Shown here: one piece after another, positions 25,141 through 34,049 of the stretch
How the letters are laid out: every line of letters starts with the position of its first letter
Numbering within the stretch: position 1 is the first letter of the stretch
Source of the DNA: Candidatus Dactylopiibacterium carminicum
Lineage (GTDB): Bacteria; Pseudomonadota; Gammaproteobacteria; Burkholderiales; Rhodocyclaceae
Direction of reading: 5' to 3'
Assembly: GCF_014736495.1 (NCBI RefSeq)
Contig: NZ_MDUX01000031.1
Location: 1 to 39,719, forward strand
Length of the DNA stretch: 39,719 nucleotides
Position numbers and translations under genes: made by a program
The notes under the pieces: generated by a model
What the model saw: only the letters and a program-made list of their open reading frames with translations
What the model was told of the DNA's origin: nothing
Database searches by the model: none

Positions 25141-26310
25141 TCAGGCCGGCGCCAACAGATGCTCGGTTAGTCGTGCCCAGTAGCTGGCTCCAAGCAGCAG
25201 GTTCGCATCATTGAAATCGTAATGCGGGTTGTGCAGCGTGCAGCCGCCCTCTCCTGGTCCGTTGCCCAGCCAGACGTAGCATCCCGGCCGATGCTCCAGA
25301 AAATGGGAGAAATCCTCCGCCCCCATGCTCGGCCGCAATCCCCAATCCACATGCTCCGCCCCGACCAGCGCACTGGCCACTTCACGGCAAAGACCTGCCT
25401 CATGTGGTGTATTCACGGTCGGTGGATAGCCGTCCATGCGCTTGAGCACGATGCCCACGCCGTATGCAGAACCGACACCGGCACAAATTGCATGCATGCG
25501 CTCCCAGGTCGCCTCACGCACCTCCGGTCGCAAGGCACGCGTAGTGCCACTCAGCATCGCTCGTGCAGGAATCACGTTGTAGGTATCGCCAGCGCTAAAA
25601 CAGGTCACTGAAACCACAGCAGCGTCCAGCGGATCGGTATTGCGCGCGCTGATCGTCTGCAGTGCGCCCACCAGGGCTGCGCCTGCAACAACCGGGTCTA
25701 CGGTCAGATGAGGCATGGCGGCGTGCCCGCCATGCCTTTCCACATTGATGTCGAAGCGGTCGGTACCAGCCATCACGGGGCCTGGCGTGATACCGAAGCG
25801 GCCAAATGCCATGCCCGGCCAGTTGTGCATGCCGTAGATCGACTGCACCGGAAAACGCTCGAAGAAGCCATCCGCAATCATCGCCGACGCGCCGCCCCTA
25901 CCCTCCTCGGCGGGCTGAAATACGAAAACCACAGTGCCGTCGAACTGCCGTGTGGCAGCCAGGTATTCCGCTGCGCCCAGCAGCATGGTGGTGTGCCCAT
26001 CATGACCGCACGCATGCATGCAGCCTGACGTACGGGAACTATGCTCGAAAGTGTTCGCCTCGGTGATGGGCAGCGCATCCATGTCGGCACGCAGGCCGAT
26101 CACCCGCTCCGAACGCCCTGCGCGCAGTACGCCGACCACACCTGTACCGCCGATGCCTTCGTGAACTTCCACGCCCCAGCCCGCAAGCAGTCGGGCAACC
26201 CGCGCGGCAGTTCGCGTCTCCTCGAAAGCCAGTTCAGGATGGGCGTGAAAATCACGGCGGATCTCGGTGAGCGCCGTCTGTCGTTCGGCAATGGCAGGGA
26301 TGATCTGCAT
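25141..26310 (-). CDS. M20 family amidohydrolase (hippurate/N-acyl amino acid hydrolase type)
   Basis: A cytoplasmic metal-dependent amidohydrolase of the M20D group, 389 aa. Metal-binding segments are GCMHACGHDGHTTMLLG and FQPAEEGRGGA (catalytic and metal Glu), with a late RPSMGAEDFSHFL histidine/aspartate segment. The dimerisation domain is in the middle (ERHGGHAAMPHLTVDPV). The substrate (hippurate, N-acetyl amino acids, indole-acetyl amino acids) cannot be read from the sequence. The ATG at 26310 (MQIIPAIAERQ) is the family start; 15 extra upstream codons in the frame are ignored. It is divergent from the TonB-like gene, 100 bases away. Confidence 0.9.
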   Translation of the reverse strand: MQIIPAIAERQTALTEIRRDFHAHPELAFEETRTAARVARLLAGWGVEVHEGIGGTGVVGVLRAGRSERVIGLRADMDALPITEANTFEHSSRTSGCMHACGHDGHTTMLLGAAEYLAATRQFDGTVVFVFQPAEEGRGGASAMIADGFFERFPVQSIYGMHNWPGMAFGRFGITPGPVMAGTDRFDINVERHGGHAAMPHLTVDPVVAGAALVGALQTISARNTDPLDAAVVSVTCFSAGDTYNVIPARAMLSGTTRALRPEVREATWERMHAICAGVGSAYGVGIVLKRMDGYPPTVNTPHEAGLCREVASALVGAEHVDWGLRPSMGAEDFSHFLEHRPGCYVWLGNGPGEGGCTLHNPHYDFNDANLLLGASYWARLTEHLLAPA

Positions 26311-26410
26311 GTGGGGCGGGGCCTGGAACATCCAGCACAGACAGACAGTCCGCACCAGCCACGGTTCCGGTCTGGAGTTATCACTGCTTGAATCTTACAC
26401 TCCGGCAGCC

Positions 26411-27160
26411 ATGACCTCCCCACCCAAAGGTTCTCCATTGCAGTCCGCCCCCTGGATGCTTGCGGCCCACTGGCGATGGGGACTGGCCTGCAGCATGGCC
26501 GTGGCAGCCACGGCGGGCATGCTGGCGGCCATGGCTCGGCTCACGCATGTCCCCGCACAGCATCCACCCATCCTCGCCAAGTTGCATGCAGCGCAAACAG
26601 AACCGCCCCGGATGGCAGCTACAGCGATGCGGGGGAAATCCGCGCCTGTACGGCCCATGCCATTACCTCACGGCACAGCGTCTCCCTCTCCCCCGTTGCC
26701 CACAACAGCACCAGCAGTCATCCTGGCGGCACCGCTTCATGACACTACGCGGGCAATCGAAACCACCGTGATGGAAGGCGGTCAGCCCGGTTTGCAAAAA
26801 ACGGAGCATTCCAGTGCAGGAAAGACCGCTCAGCCGCCCGCAGAAGCGATCCTCGACCATGAAGAAAAAACCATAGCGGGCAATGCTGGACCGCTGACGC
26901 TGGCCCAGCATTGCCCGCAGCGGACCAAACCGCTCTTCCCCTCCGTAGCATTGCGCGACGGCATCGACACCGGACGAGTATTGCTGCGCCTGCATCTGGC
27001 CGTCGATGGCAGTGTCCACCGAGTGGAAGTACTGGAGGCGTCACCACGCGGCTATTTTGAAGCAGCCAGCGAGGCAGCCACCCTGAAGTGGCGTTGCCTG
27101 CCGCCTGCGCAGACAGGGCAGGACAGCGTGCGTGCCCCTATCCATTTCGAAGTGCACTAA
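26411..27160 (+). CDS. TonB-like C-terminal domain protein
   Basis: A 249-residue protein with one N-terminal membrane helix (about 22-42, GLACSMAVAATAGMLAAMARL), a Pro/Ala/Thr-rich middle and a C-terminal TonB-like domain (about 185-249). That domain includes GRVLLRLHLAVDGSVHRVEVLEAS and AASEAATLKWRCLPP. This is the layout of TonB proteins that span the periplasm. No exbB/exbD and no TonB-dependent receptor gene are nearby, and the YP dipeptide at the domain start is replaced by LFPSVAL. It may be an orphan TonB or a diverged relative. The ATG at 26411 is used because the earlier frame overlaps the divergent gene. Confidence 0.72.
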   Translation: MTSPPKGSPLQSAPWMLAAHWRWGLACSMAVAATAGMLAAMARLTHVPAQHPPILAKLHAAQTEPPRMAATAMRGKSAPVRPMPLPHGTASPSPPLPTTAPAVILAAPLHDTTRAIETTVMEGGQPGLQKTEHSSAGKTAQPPAEAILDHEEKTIAGNAGPLTLAQHCPQRTKPLFPSVALRDGIDTGRVLLRLHLAVDGSVHRVEVLEASPRGYFEAASEAATLKWRCLPPAQTGQDSVRAPIHFEVH

Positions 27161-27171
27161 CCGGGAACCCA

Positions 27172-27198
27172 ACAAAAAGGCAGGGAATACTCCCTGCC
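27172..27198 (-). terminator. Terminator of the cold-shock gene
   Basis: An 8-bp stem GGCAGGGA / TCCCTGCC with an ATAC loop (27179-27198), followed on the minus strand by TTTTTGTT. It lies about 30 bases after the cold-shock protein stop, between two convergent genes. Confidence 0.85.
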
Positions 27199-27229
27199 CA
27201 AGGGTTCCTGCGCAGTTTGCGGATCAGCT

Positions 27230-27433
27230 TCAGTGAGCCTTGATCGTAGAAGCCAGCAGACCTTTCGGCCCCTGCTTGACCTCGAACTCCACACGTTGCC
27301 CTTCTTTCAGCGTGCGGAAGCCAGTCGCGGAAATCTCCGAGAAATGCGCGAACAGATCCTCACCACCACTATCCGGCGTGATAAATCCGAAACCCTTGGC
27401 GTCGTTGAACCACTTCACAATACCTGTAGCCAT
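27230..27433 (-). CDS. Cold-shock protein, CspA family
   Basis: A 67-residue single-domain nucleic-acid-binding protein with RNP1 KGFGFI and RNP2 DLFAHF. It binds single-stranded RNA and DNA and can act as an RNA chaperone. The frame is open far upstream, but [14 protein letters not shown] at 27433 is the invariant family start. The roughly 250 bases before it, up to the phosphatase gene, probably hold its promoter and a long 5' leader as is usual for cspA genes. Whether it is cold-induced cannot be told. Confidence 0.95.
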   Translation of the reverse strand: MATGIVKWFNDAKGFGFITPDSGGEDLFAHFSEISATGFRTLKEGQRVEFEVKQGPKGLLASTIKAH

Positions 27434-27681
27434 TGCCTTGCCCCCTGAAGCGAAACGGATGCATGCGCCAGAACGGCGCGCCCGCAGGCAGAGCACTACA
27501 CCCTGACCGCTGCGCGCACGATATGCCTGCGCCTGGGCAAAGGAATATGCCGAACGGGCAAACCGGCCTGTGCCACAAAGGCTTGCCCGAAAGGGCTGAT
27601 TCTGTCTGAAAAAAAAGTGGCTGAACACACCCGGGCAAACATCCACTGCATCAGAGGCAATGACTGCGCCGGAGCCCGAGT

Positions 27682-28137
27682 TCATTGCTTCAGCAAGACA
27701 TCCACCGCCGCTTCGCACAGATCCAGCACATGCTCGAACCCTGCCCCACCGCCATAGTAGGGATCCAGTACTTCCTCTCCTGCATGGCCTGGTACGAAAT
27801 CGAGAAACAGATGCAAACGCTCGCGCAGCTCGGGCGGGCAGCGATGAGCAAGCCATGTCAGGTGGCCACGATCCATTGCCAGAATGAGATCGAAGCGGTG
27901 GAAATCGGCGGTTTCCACCTGGCGCGCGCGCAGTGCCGACAGATCGTAGCCGCGCCGTTTCGCCGCCGTACGGGCGCGTGAGTCCGGCGCCTCGCCAGCG
28001 TGGTAGTCGTAAGTGCCCGCCGAATCGAATTCGAAACGATCTTCCAGCCTACGTGCCCTGGCTACATGACGGGCAATGCCCTCGGCAGTGGGGGAGCGAC
28101 AGATGTTGCCGGTGCAGACGAAGAGGATGCGTTTCAT
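27682..28137 (-). CDS. Low-molecular-weight protein-tyrosine phosphatase
   Basis: A 151-residue cytoplasmic phosphatase with the N-terminal P-loop VCTGNICRS (nucleophile Cys8) and the general acid in LDPYYGG. The length is normal. Relatives with a cognate tyrosine kinase control exopolysaccharide export; no kinase or polysaccharide gene lies nearby, so a general role or arsenate-reductase-like activity is also open. It follows uvrB, with only a heptamer-repeat element in the gap and no clear Shine-Dalgarno of its own. Confidence 0.92.
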   Translation of the reverse strand: MKRILFVCTGNICRSPTAEGIARHVARARRLEDRFEFDSAGTYDYHAGEAPDSRARTAAKRRGYDLSALRARQVETADFHRFDLILAMDRGHLTWLAHRCPPELRERLHLFLDFVPGHAGEEVLDPYYGGGAGFEHVLDLCEAAVDVLLKQ

Positions 28138-28140
28138 CCA

Positions 28141-28203
28141 GGAGTGGGGAGTGGGGAGTGGGGAGTGGGCGGAGTATAGCTACTCCCGACTCCCCTCTCC
28201 CGG
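28141..28203. repeat. Inverted heptamer repeat between uvrB and the phosphatase gene
   Basis: Four exact or near-exact GGGGAGT units (28141 to about 28175) face complementary units (ACTCCCG, ACTCCCC, 28181-28203) across a short AT-containing centre. The element fills almost the whole 68-base gap. Its period of 7 and inverted-arm layout are the same as at 19111-19181. Confidence 0.75.
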
Positions 28204-28205
28204 CC

Positions 28206-30260
28206 TCAGTGGTGATCCGCGCCGAACGCGCGCTGGCGCAGCTTGAAGAGTTCATCACGGGCGGTGGCGGCTTTCTCGAATTCGAGATTCTTCGCGTGTT
28301 CCTGCATTTCCTTTTCCAGCTGCTTGATCGCCTTGGCGAGCGCCTTTTCGTCCATCAGCGCGTAATCAGCCCGAGGTTCGGCGGCGGCACGGCCGGTGCG
28401 CGGGTTAGCCTCATCGTCGTGGTAGACGCCGTCGATGATGTCCTTGATGCGCTTGTTGACGGATTTCGGCGTGATGCCATGCTCGGCGTTGAAGGCGATC
28501 TGCTTGGCACGGCGGCGTTCGGTCTCGTCGATGGCGGCGCGCATCGAGTCGGTCATGCGGTCGGCGTAGAGGATGGCGGTCCCGTTGAGGTGACGCGCCG
28601 CACGGCCGATGGTCTGGATCAATGAACGCACTGAACGCAGGAAACCTTCCTTGTCGGCATCCAGGATGGCGACCAGAGACACTTCGGGGATATCCAGCCC
28701 CTCGCGCAGCAGGTTAATGCCGATGAGTACGTCGAATTCGCCCAAACGCAGATCGCGGATGATTTCCACACGCTCCACGGTATCGATGTCGCTGTGCAGG
28801 TAACGCACGCGCACCCCGTTCTCTCCGAGATAGTCGGTAAGGTCTTCGGCCATGCGCTTGGTGAGCACGGTGATCAGCACACGTTCCTCACGTGCCACAC
28901 GTTTGCGGATCTCGCCAAGCACGTCGTCGACCTGCGAGATCGCCGGACGCACCTCGATGAGAGGATCAACCAGGCCGGTCGGCCGCACCACCTGCTCCAC
29001 CACCTGGCCCTGATTCTGTTTTTCATAATCGGCCGGAGTGGCGGAGACGAAGACCGTCTGCGGCATCAGCTTCTCGAACTCGTCGAATTTCAGCGGCCGG
29101 TTATCCGCCGCCGAGGGCAGGCGGAAACCGTATTCGACAAGGTTGAGCTTGCGCGCCTGATCTCCCTTGAACATGCCGCCCACCTGCGGAATCGCAACGT
29201 GGGATTCATCGACGAACATCAGCGAATCGCGCGGCATATAGTCGATCAGCGTGGGCGGCGGATCACCTGCCAGGCGGCCCGAGAGATGGCGCGAGTAGTT
29301 CTCGATGCCCTTGCAGAACCCCAATTCGGAAAGCATCTCAAGATCGAAACGGGTACGCTGTTCGATGCGCTGCGCCTCCACCAGCTTGCCGCTGCGGTGA
29401 TAAAACTCGATGCGCTCGCGCAGCTCTTCCTTGATGTTGTCGATGGCACGCATCACGGTACTGCGGGGCGTCACGTAGTGGCTGGAAGGAAACACCGTGA
29501 AGCGCCCCAGCTTCTGCTTGAGGTGCCCGGTGAACGGATCGAACAATGTGAGGTGTTCGATTTCGTCGTCGAACAGCTCCACGCGCAAGGCCAGCTCGGC
29601 ACTTTCGGCCGGAAAGATGTCGATCACGTCGCCACGCACACGGAAACAGCCACGCTGGAAATCCACGTCGTTGCGCTCGTACTGCATCCCCACCAGCCTC
29701 GCCAGCACATCGCGCTGCGGCATCTTCTCGCCCTCGCGCAGGTGCAGGATCATGCTGTGGTAGTCGACCGGGTCACCGATACCGTAGATGCACGACACGG
29801 TGGCCACGATCACCACGTCGCGCCGCTCAAGCAGGCTCTTGGTGGCGGAAAGGCGCATCTGCTCGATGTGCTCGTTGATCGAGCTGTCCTTCTCGATGAA
29901 AAGGTCGCGCGAAGGCACGTAAGCCTCGGGCTGGTAGTAGTCGTAATAGGAAACGAAGTACTCCACCGCGTTCTCGGGAAAGAACTCGCGGAATTCGGCG
30001 TAGAGCTGCGCGGCCAGCGTCTTGTTCGGCGCCAGCACCAGCGCCGGTCGGCCGCAACGCGCGATCACGTTGGCCATGGTGTAGGTCTTGCCCGAGCCGG
30101 TCACCCCGAGCAGGGTCTGGAACATCAGACCGTCGTCGATACCCTCGGTGAGCGCCACAATGGCGCCAGGCTGGTCGCCTGCGGGCGGAAAAGGCTGATG
30201 AAGGCGGAAAGGACTGCCTTCAAAGGTGACGATCGTGGGGGAGGCAGGTATGTCGGCCAT
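28206..30260 (-). CDS. uvrB: Excinuclease ABC subunit B
   Basis: UvrB verifies DNA damage delivered by UvrA and recruits UvrC in nucleotide excision repair. The 684-residue protein has Walker A GVTGSGKT, the beta-hairpin [12 protein letters not shown], the DESH Walker B, helicase motifs to QTIGRAARH, and the C-terminal UVR/coiled-coil domain ([32 protein letters not shown], split here only by notation) that contacts UvrC. Length is normal. It is divergent from the aminotransferase gene. No LexA box was seen in the 124-base gap. Confidence 0.97.
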   Translation of the reverse strand: MADIPASPTIVTFEGSPFRLHQPFPPAGDQPGAIVALTEGIDDGLMFQTLLGVTGSGKTYTMANVIARCGRPALVLAPNKTLAAQLYAEFREFFPENAVEYFVSYYDYYQPEAYVPSRDLFIEKDSSINEHIEQMRLSATKSLLERRDVVIVATVSCIYGIGDPVDYHSMILHLREGEKMPQRDVLARLVGMQYERNDVDFQRGCFRVRGDVIDIFPAESAELALRVELFDDEIEHLTLFDPFTGHLKQKLGRFTVFPSSHYVTPRSTVMRAIDNIKEELRERIEFYHRSGKLVEAQRIEQRTRFDLEMLSELGFCKGIENYSRHLSGRLAGDPPPTLIDYMPRDSLMFVDESHVAIPQVGGMFKGDQARKLNLVEYGFRLPSAADNRPLKFDEFEKLMPQTVFVSATPADYEKQNQGQVVEQVVRPTGLVDPLIEVRPAISQVDDVLGEIRKRVAREERVLITVLTKRMAEDLTDYLGENGVRVRYLHSDIDTVERVEIIRDLRLGEFDVLIGINLLREGLDIPEVSLVAILDADKEGFLRSVRSLIQTIGRAARHLNGTAILYADRMTDSMRAAIDETERRRAKQIAFNAEHGITPKSVNKRIKDIIDGVYHDDEANPRTGRAAAEPRADYALMDEKALAKAIKQLEKEMQEHAKNLEFEKAATARDELFKLRQRAFGADHH

Positions 30261-30384
30261 GATAAAATTCCATGCTTCTCAAGGGCGTGGCCCGTCAACC
30301 AGTTCGTCCGGCCAGCCGTTGATTATTCCGCAATTTGCAGGCCGGCGCGATCTGCCGGCGAACATCACCACCGCTGGAGACCCC

Positions 30385-31590
30385 ATGACTTCCTCGCTCT
30401 TTGCCGCCGTCGAGATGGCACCCCGTGACCCCATCCTGGGTCTGAACGAAGCCTTCAACGCAGATTCCCGGACCACCAAGGTCAACCTCGGCGTAGGCGT
30501 GTACTTCACCGACGAAGGCAAGATTCCGCTGTTGGGCGCAGTGAAGGCTGCCGAGAAGGCCCGCCTGGAAGCCGCGCCGGCCCGTGGCTATCAACCCATC
30601 GAAGGCCTGGCCGCCTACAACAAGGCCGTGGGTGAGCTGCTGTTCGGCAAGGATTCCGCTCTGCTCGCAGAGGGCAAGACCATCACCATCGAGGCTTTGG
30701 GCGGCACCGGCGCGCTGAAGGTCGGCGCCGACTTCCTCAAGCGCCTGAACCCGGCATCCAAGGTCTACATCTCCGACCCCTCCTGGGAAAACCACCGTGC
30801 GCTGTTCGAATCCGCCGGCTTCGTGGTCGAAAACTACCCCTACTACGATGCCACCACCCGCGGCGTGAATTTCGCCGGCATGAAGGCCTGCCTGGGCGCT
30901 CTGCCCGCCGGCTCCGTGATCGTGTTGCACGCTTGCTGTCACAATCCGACCGGCGCTGACCTCTCCGACGAACAATGGGCAGAGATCGTCAGCATCAGCA
31001 AGGAACGCGGCCTGGTGCCCTTCCTCGACATGGCGTACCAGGGCTTCGCCGAAGGCATCGACGCCGATGCGGTGGCAGTACGCGCCTTCTCGGCCTCCGG
31101 CCTGCAGTTCTTCATTTCCAGCTCTTTCTCGAAGTCCTTCTCGCTGTACGGCGAGCGCGTGGGCGCACTGACCATCGTCGCCGCCAGCAAGGAAGAAGCC
31201 GGCCGCGTGCTGTCGCAGGTAAAGCGTGTAGTGCGTACCAACTACTCCAACCCGCCGACGCACGGTGGTGCAATCGTCGCAGCGGTACTGGCCTCGGCCG
31301 AACTGCGCAAGCAATGGGAGGACGAACTGGCCGGCATGCGCCTGCGCATCCGCGAAATGCGCAAGGCCCTGGTCGAACAGTTGGCCGCAGCAGGCGTGGC
31401 GCAGGATTTCTCCTTCGTCCTCAAGCAGCGTGGCATGTTCTCCTACACGGGCCTGACGGCCGCACAGGTGGAGCGCTTGAAGGCCGAATTCCGCGTGTAT
31501 GCCGTCTCCACCGGCCGCGTCTGCATCGCCGCGCTCAACAGCAAGAATATCGACTACGTGGCCAAGGCCATTGCCACCGTGCTGAAGTAA
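30385..31590 (+). CDS. Aromatic/aspartate aminotransferase (class I, TyrB/AspC type)
   Basis: A PLP enzyme transferring amino groups between aromatic amino acids or aspartate and 2-oxoglutarate. The 401-residue protein has the class I-alpha features: ARGYQPIEGL, the NPTG motif in HACCHNPTGADLS, FLDMAYQGFAEG and the PLP lysine in SSSFSKSFSLYGERVG (K250). The sequence does not separate TyrB from AspC with certainty. The ATG at 30385 has a GGAG site, and the upstream open frame overlaps uvrB and is ignored. Adjacent divergent uvrB is a common arrangement in betaproteobacteria. Confidence 0.93.
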   Translation: MTSSLFAAVEMAPRDPILGLNEAFNADSRTTKVNLGVGVYFTDEGKIPLLGAVKAAEKARLEAAPARGYQPIEGLAAYNKAVGELLFGKDSALLAEGKTITIEALGGTGALKVGADFLKRLNPASKVYISDPSWENHRALFESAGFVVENYPYYDATTRGVNFAGMKACLGALPAGSVIVLHACCHNPTGADLSDEQWAEIVSISKERGLVPFLDMAYQGFAEGIDADAVAVRAFSASGLQFFISSSFSKSFSLYGERVGALTIVAASKEEAGRVLSQVKRVVRTNYSNPPTHGGAIVAAVLASAELRKQWEDELAGMRLRIREMRKALVEQLAAAGVAQDFSFVLKQRGMFSYTGLTAAQVERLKAEFRVYAVSTGRVCIAALNSKNIDYVAKAIATVLK

Positions 31591-31612
31591 GCCGCACCAG
31601 ACACGCAAAGCC

Positions 31613-31638
31613 AAGGGGCCCGTGAGGGCCCTTTTTTT
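31613..31638 (+). terminator. Terminator of the aminotransferase gene
   Basis: The stem AAGGGGCCC / GGGCCCTTT (one G-T pair) with a GTGA loop runs into seven T, starting 22 bases after the stop codon. Confidence 0.85.
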
Positions 31639-31746
31639 GTCGCCGGGCCGCCCCAAGACAAAATGCCTCCTCGGGGGGCAGCGAACTCGCGTAGCGGGAG
31701 AGCGTGGGGGACTTTTTGTCGCCGGGGGCCTCCCCAAGACAAAAAA
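31635..31746. repeat. Two direct copies of an inverted TTTTGTC/GACAAAA element
   Basis: Copy 1 has TTTTGTC at 31635-31641 and GACAAAA at 31657-31663. Copy 2 has TTTTTGTC at 31713-31720 and GACAAAAAA from 31738. Both enclose GCCGGG...CCCCAA. Between them lies a G-rich stretch (GGGGGGCAGCGAAC ... GAGCGTGGGGGAC) reminiscent of intergenic palindromes common in Burkholderiales genomes. That family assignment is from memory. Confidence 0.65.
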
Positions 31747-31833
31747 CGTCCAAAGGGGACCGGGCAAGTACGAAGCGCTTGGCTGAGGGGCTTTTGGGGG
31801 CGCCGCGCCGTCCCAAGGTCGTGGCTGCCCGCG

Positions 31834-31867
31834 CCCGTTCATGCTTCGAACCCTCGGCACGAACGGG
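31834..31867. repeat. Short palindromic repeat CCCGTTC...GAACGGG
   Basis: Arms CCCGTTC (31834-31840) and GAACGGG (31861-31867) enclose ATGCTTCGA and CTCGGCAC segments. The core resembles the REP-like elements with TTCATGCTTCGA and GCACGAACGG that are scattered in many proteobacterial genomes. Confidence 0.5.
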
Positions 31868-31978
31868 GCTATGGCGGCAGGCCGTACACGAATCAAAATC
31901 CGTTCGCACGCAGGTATCGAAGTACGGATGGATTTCGCGGGCGATCTCCATCATCGCCACGGCAGTGCGCCATCCCGG

Positions 31979-32350
31979 TCACTCCGGCAGGCGCGCACGG
32001 ATATCAGCCAATCCCTGCCAGCCCAGGCGCTCTGCATTGCCACGCGCGTACTGCGCGCTCTCCTCGGCGGTCTGTGCCAGAAAAGTCTCCAGCAGCCGCT
32101 CCAGCAGATGCCGCATGGGCAGCATCGGGCCGCAGAACAGCACATCATGACCACGCTGGATCACCAGGGTAGGGAAATTCTCTACATCCAGATCGCCGGC
32201 AATCTCGGGCTCATCCTCGATATCCACCCACCGGAAGGCCACACCGGGAAACTTCGTAGCAAGGGAATCAAACCCGGGCCGGTACTCTCGACAGGTACCG
32301 CACCACTGCGCGCACAGGCAAGAAACCAGAAATTCACCAGCCGATTCCAC
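31979..32350 (-). CDS. Thioredoxin-like protein
   Basis: A thioredoxin-fold protein of about 123 aa with the redox motif WCGTC (Thr instead of the usual Pro) and the cis-proline segment NFPTLVIQRG. The C-terminal part (about 75-123) is a helical extension. The open frame extends to 32404, but that part is the terminator hairpin of the preceding gene. A GTG at 32350 with GGAAGG six bases upstream is therefore the best start. No signal peptide is seen with this start, so a cytoplasmic thiol-disulfide role is inferred; its partner is unknown. Confidence 0.82.
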   Translation of the reverse strand: MESAGEFLVSCLCAQWCGTCREYRPGFDSLATKFPGVAFRWVDIEDEPEIAGDLDVENFPTLVIQRGHDVLFCGPMLPMRHLLERLLETFLAQTAEESAQYARGNAERLGWQGLADIRARLPE

Positions 32351-32361
32351 GAACACCCTTC

Positions 32362-32392
32362 CAGAAAGAAAACGAGGCTCCACAGAGCCTCG
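32362..32392 (-). terminator. Terminator of the AsmA-like gene
   Basis: The stem CGAGGCTC / GAGCCTCG (32373-32392) with a 4-base loop is followed on the minus strand by TTTTCTTTCT. It stands between the AsmA-like gene and the thioredoxin-like gene, so the latter probably has its own promoter or depends on read-through. Confidence 0.85.
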
Positions 32393-32420
32393 TGATCCTA
32401 TCAAACCCGGGCGCCGATGC

Positions 32421-33596
32421 TCAGCGCGCGATCAAGGTCGGCGCATCCACCTTGCCCGAGAGTTCGAAGTTGCGCGCGCTGCTTTCGCCCCCCGGGAACA
32501 TCATGGAACCACGCACCCGCCCCTTGAGGGTCGAATCCGGCGCGATCACCACATTGGCCGCACCACGCAGGGCACCGGCCTGGAGATTCTGGAAATCCAG
32601 TTGCGCCGGTGCATTGCTCGCGCCCTTGAACTTGCCGCTGAGCAGATCGACGCGCACCAGGCCACCGCCGACCACGCCTGGCGTGCTGCGCCGCATGCCT
32701 TCGAGCAGACCAAAGCGGTCGATGCTGCCCGCCTTGAGGGTGTAATTGCCATCCACGGCAAGTGCCCTGGCGAGGGCTTCCAGGCTATCGCCGTTTGCCG
32801 TCAGGCGGAATTCCCCACCAAGCACGCCAGTCACCGGCGGCCGGGTATACAAACGCTTCAGCACATCCCTGGCACGCAGGCTTTCCATCTTCAGCTCGCC
32901 TTCGAGCCGGAACTGATCATCAGGGATCATGCGCAAGGCACCACTGAAAGCACCACCATCCCCATTGGCTCCGATGCGATCCAGCTCCAGCCGGTCATCG
33001 GTGATCTCCCCCTGCGCAGCGATGGAGTCGAAACGGAAGGCTGGCAATACCGGCCAGCTGAAACGTGCGGTCTGCACCAGTACACCGAGTCCACCCTCCG
33101 AGCGGGGAGAAAACTCCAGGCTCACGCCAGATTCCATGCTCACCCGGATCAGGTTCAGCGTACCGTTGTCGGAAAACTGCATCTCGCCAGCAGGCAAGGC
33201 CAGCGTCTTGGTGCCGAACAGCAGCTTCAAGCCCGTGAAACTCATGCGCGTGACGATGCGCGTAGATGGTCCATCGACCGAGCCCAGACGCGCCAGAGAA
33301 CTGGGACGCGCCACGATCTCGCCCGCCTCCACACGCACGCGGCTGGTGCGGAATTCAGTGATCCAGTCCGCCCAGTCGGGGCTGACCCAGGCCCGCGACA
33401 CTTCGATCGGCGTCGCCGTCTGGATCTTCACCTTGTTGAGTTCAACCACGGCACCGCCCTTGAAGGCGTACCCCTGGCTGGCGTACTCGACAGGCAGCCC
33501 CAGCCAGGTGTCCTTGTCCGGCGTGGGTGCGGCGTTTGCCGCGCCCATCGAAATCCCCATCAGACCGACGGCAAACATGCGAGTCAGCGTGCGCAT
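32421..33596 (-). CDS. Exported AsmA-like protein
   Basis: A 391-residue protein with a probable signal peptide (MRTLTRMFAVGLMGISMGAANA) and a long beta-rich body. The C-terminal half (about 225-390) has AsmA/YhdP-like features: FRLEGELKMESLRARDVLK, GGEFRLTANGDS and LAVDGNYTLKAGSIDRFGL. AsmA-family proteins act in outer-membrane lipid or protein homeostasis, but this one lacks the usual N-terminal membrane anchor and is short. Exact function is unknown. The ATG at 33596 is chosen because it gives a clean signal peptide. Confidence 0.65.
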   Translation of the reverse strand: MRTLTRMFAVGLMGISMGAANAAPTPDKDTWLGLPVEYASQGYAFKGGAVVELNKVKIQTATPIEVSRAWVSPDWADWITEFRTSRVRVEAGEIVARPSSLARLGSVDGPSTRIVTRMSFTGLKLLFGTKTLALPAGEMQFSDNGTLNLIRVSMESGVSLEFSPRSEGGLGVLVQTARFSWPVLPAFRFDSIAAQGEITDDRLELDRIGANGDGGAFSGALRMIPDDQFRLEGELKMESLRARDVLKRLYTRPPVTGVLGGEFRLTANGDSLEALARALAVDGNYTLKAGSIDRFGLLEGMRRSTPGVVGGGLVRVDLLSGKFKGASNAPAQLDFQNLQAGALRGAANVVIAPDSTLKGRVRGSMMFPGGESSARNFELSGKVDAPTLIAR

Positions 33597-33743
33597 CCAG
33601 TTCTTCCCTAGCTCTTTGCCTTCAATGGGCACGACAGCCCTCAACTCCCGTTTCCCCCGAATGACCAGGGTTTTTCACCGCTCGGCCGCCCAGGAGAAAC
33701 GACGTCCTGCAATGCAGACACGATAACAAATCCGCAGAAAACC

Positions 33744-33772
33744 TTGACACACGTTCGTCGTGTATCTAGAAT
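33744..33772 (+). promoter_or_regulatory. Sigma-70 promoter of tRNA-Asn
   Basis: An exact -35 TTGACA (33744-33749), a 17-base spacer and TAGAAT (33767-33772), followed 13 bases later by the tRNA 5' end. It is the best sigma-70 promoter in the window. Confidence 0.88.
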
Positions 33773-33785
33773 TCTTCTTCTCAAT

Positions 33786-33861
33786 TCCCCGATAGCTCAG
33801 TCGGTAGAGCGCCGGACTGTTAATCCGTAGGTCCCTGGTTCGAGCCCAGGTCGGGGAGCCA
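33786..33861 (+). tRNA. tRNA-Asn (anticodon GTT)
   Basis: A 76-base cloverleaf. The acceptor arm is TCCCCGA / TCGGGGA with discriminator G and encoded CCA. The D-arm is GCTC...GAGC, the anticodon loop CTGTTAA gives GTT, and the T-arm contains GGTTCGAGCC. It is a single tRNA with its own promoter and terminator, and no integrase or att duplication is seen next to it. Confidence 0.96.
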
Positions 33862-33867
33862 AATTCT

Positions 33868-33903
33868 GAAAGCCAGCACTTCGGTGCTGGCTTTCTGCTT
33901 TTC
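33868..33903 (+). terminator. Terminator of tRNA-Asn
   Basis: A perfect 12-bp stem GAAAGCCAGCAC / GTGCTGGCTTTC with a TTCG tetraloop (33880-33883), followed by TGCTTTTC. It starts 7 bases after the tRNA CCA end. Confidence 0.9.
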
Positions 33904-34049
33904 CGCCTTCAGCATGCACGCAATTCCGCGCTACCGGCCGATGCCTGCATACTAGTTGCAGCAACGCGTAACGCCAGCCGTTGATCGTAATGCGCGCGAG
34001 GGCACCAGCGGTCTCCGCCCGGCGCCCTCTGCGGACCAGCCCTCGTTTC

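Larger units (their letters stand above)
31591..31978. other. Repeat-filled intergenic region
   Basis: About 390 bases with no supportable gene. In order it holds the aminotransferase terminator, two copies of a TTTTGTC...GACAAAA inverted element and a CCCGTTC...GAACGGG palindrome. A short minus-strand frame near the right end (from GTG at 31960) runs straight into these repeats and is not called. Confidence 0.6.

Noticed and set aside
28794..30428. 544-codon plus-strand frame opposite uvrB
   Set aside because: It is antisense to the unmistakable UvrB reading frame and has no domain likeness.
31840..31960. Short minus-strand frame after the thioredoxin-like gene (from GTG at 31960)
   Set aside because: The first about 45 codons look slightly protein-like, but the frame runs into the palindromic repeats and has no good ribosome site.
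33786..33861. tRNA-Asn as an integration site
   Set aside because: No integrase gene, duplicated tRNA 3' end or compositional break was seen beside it.
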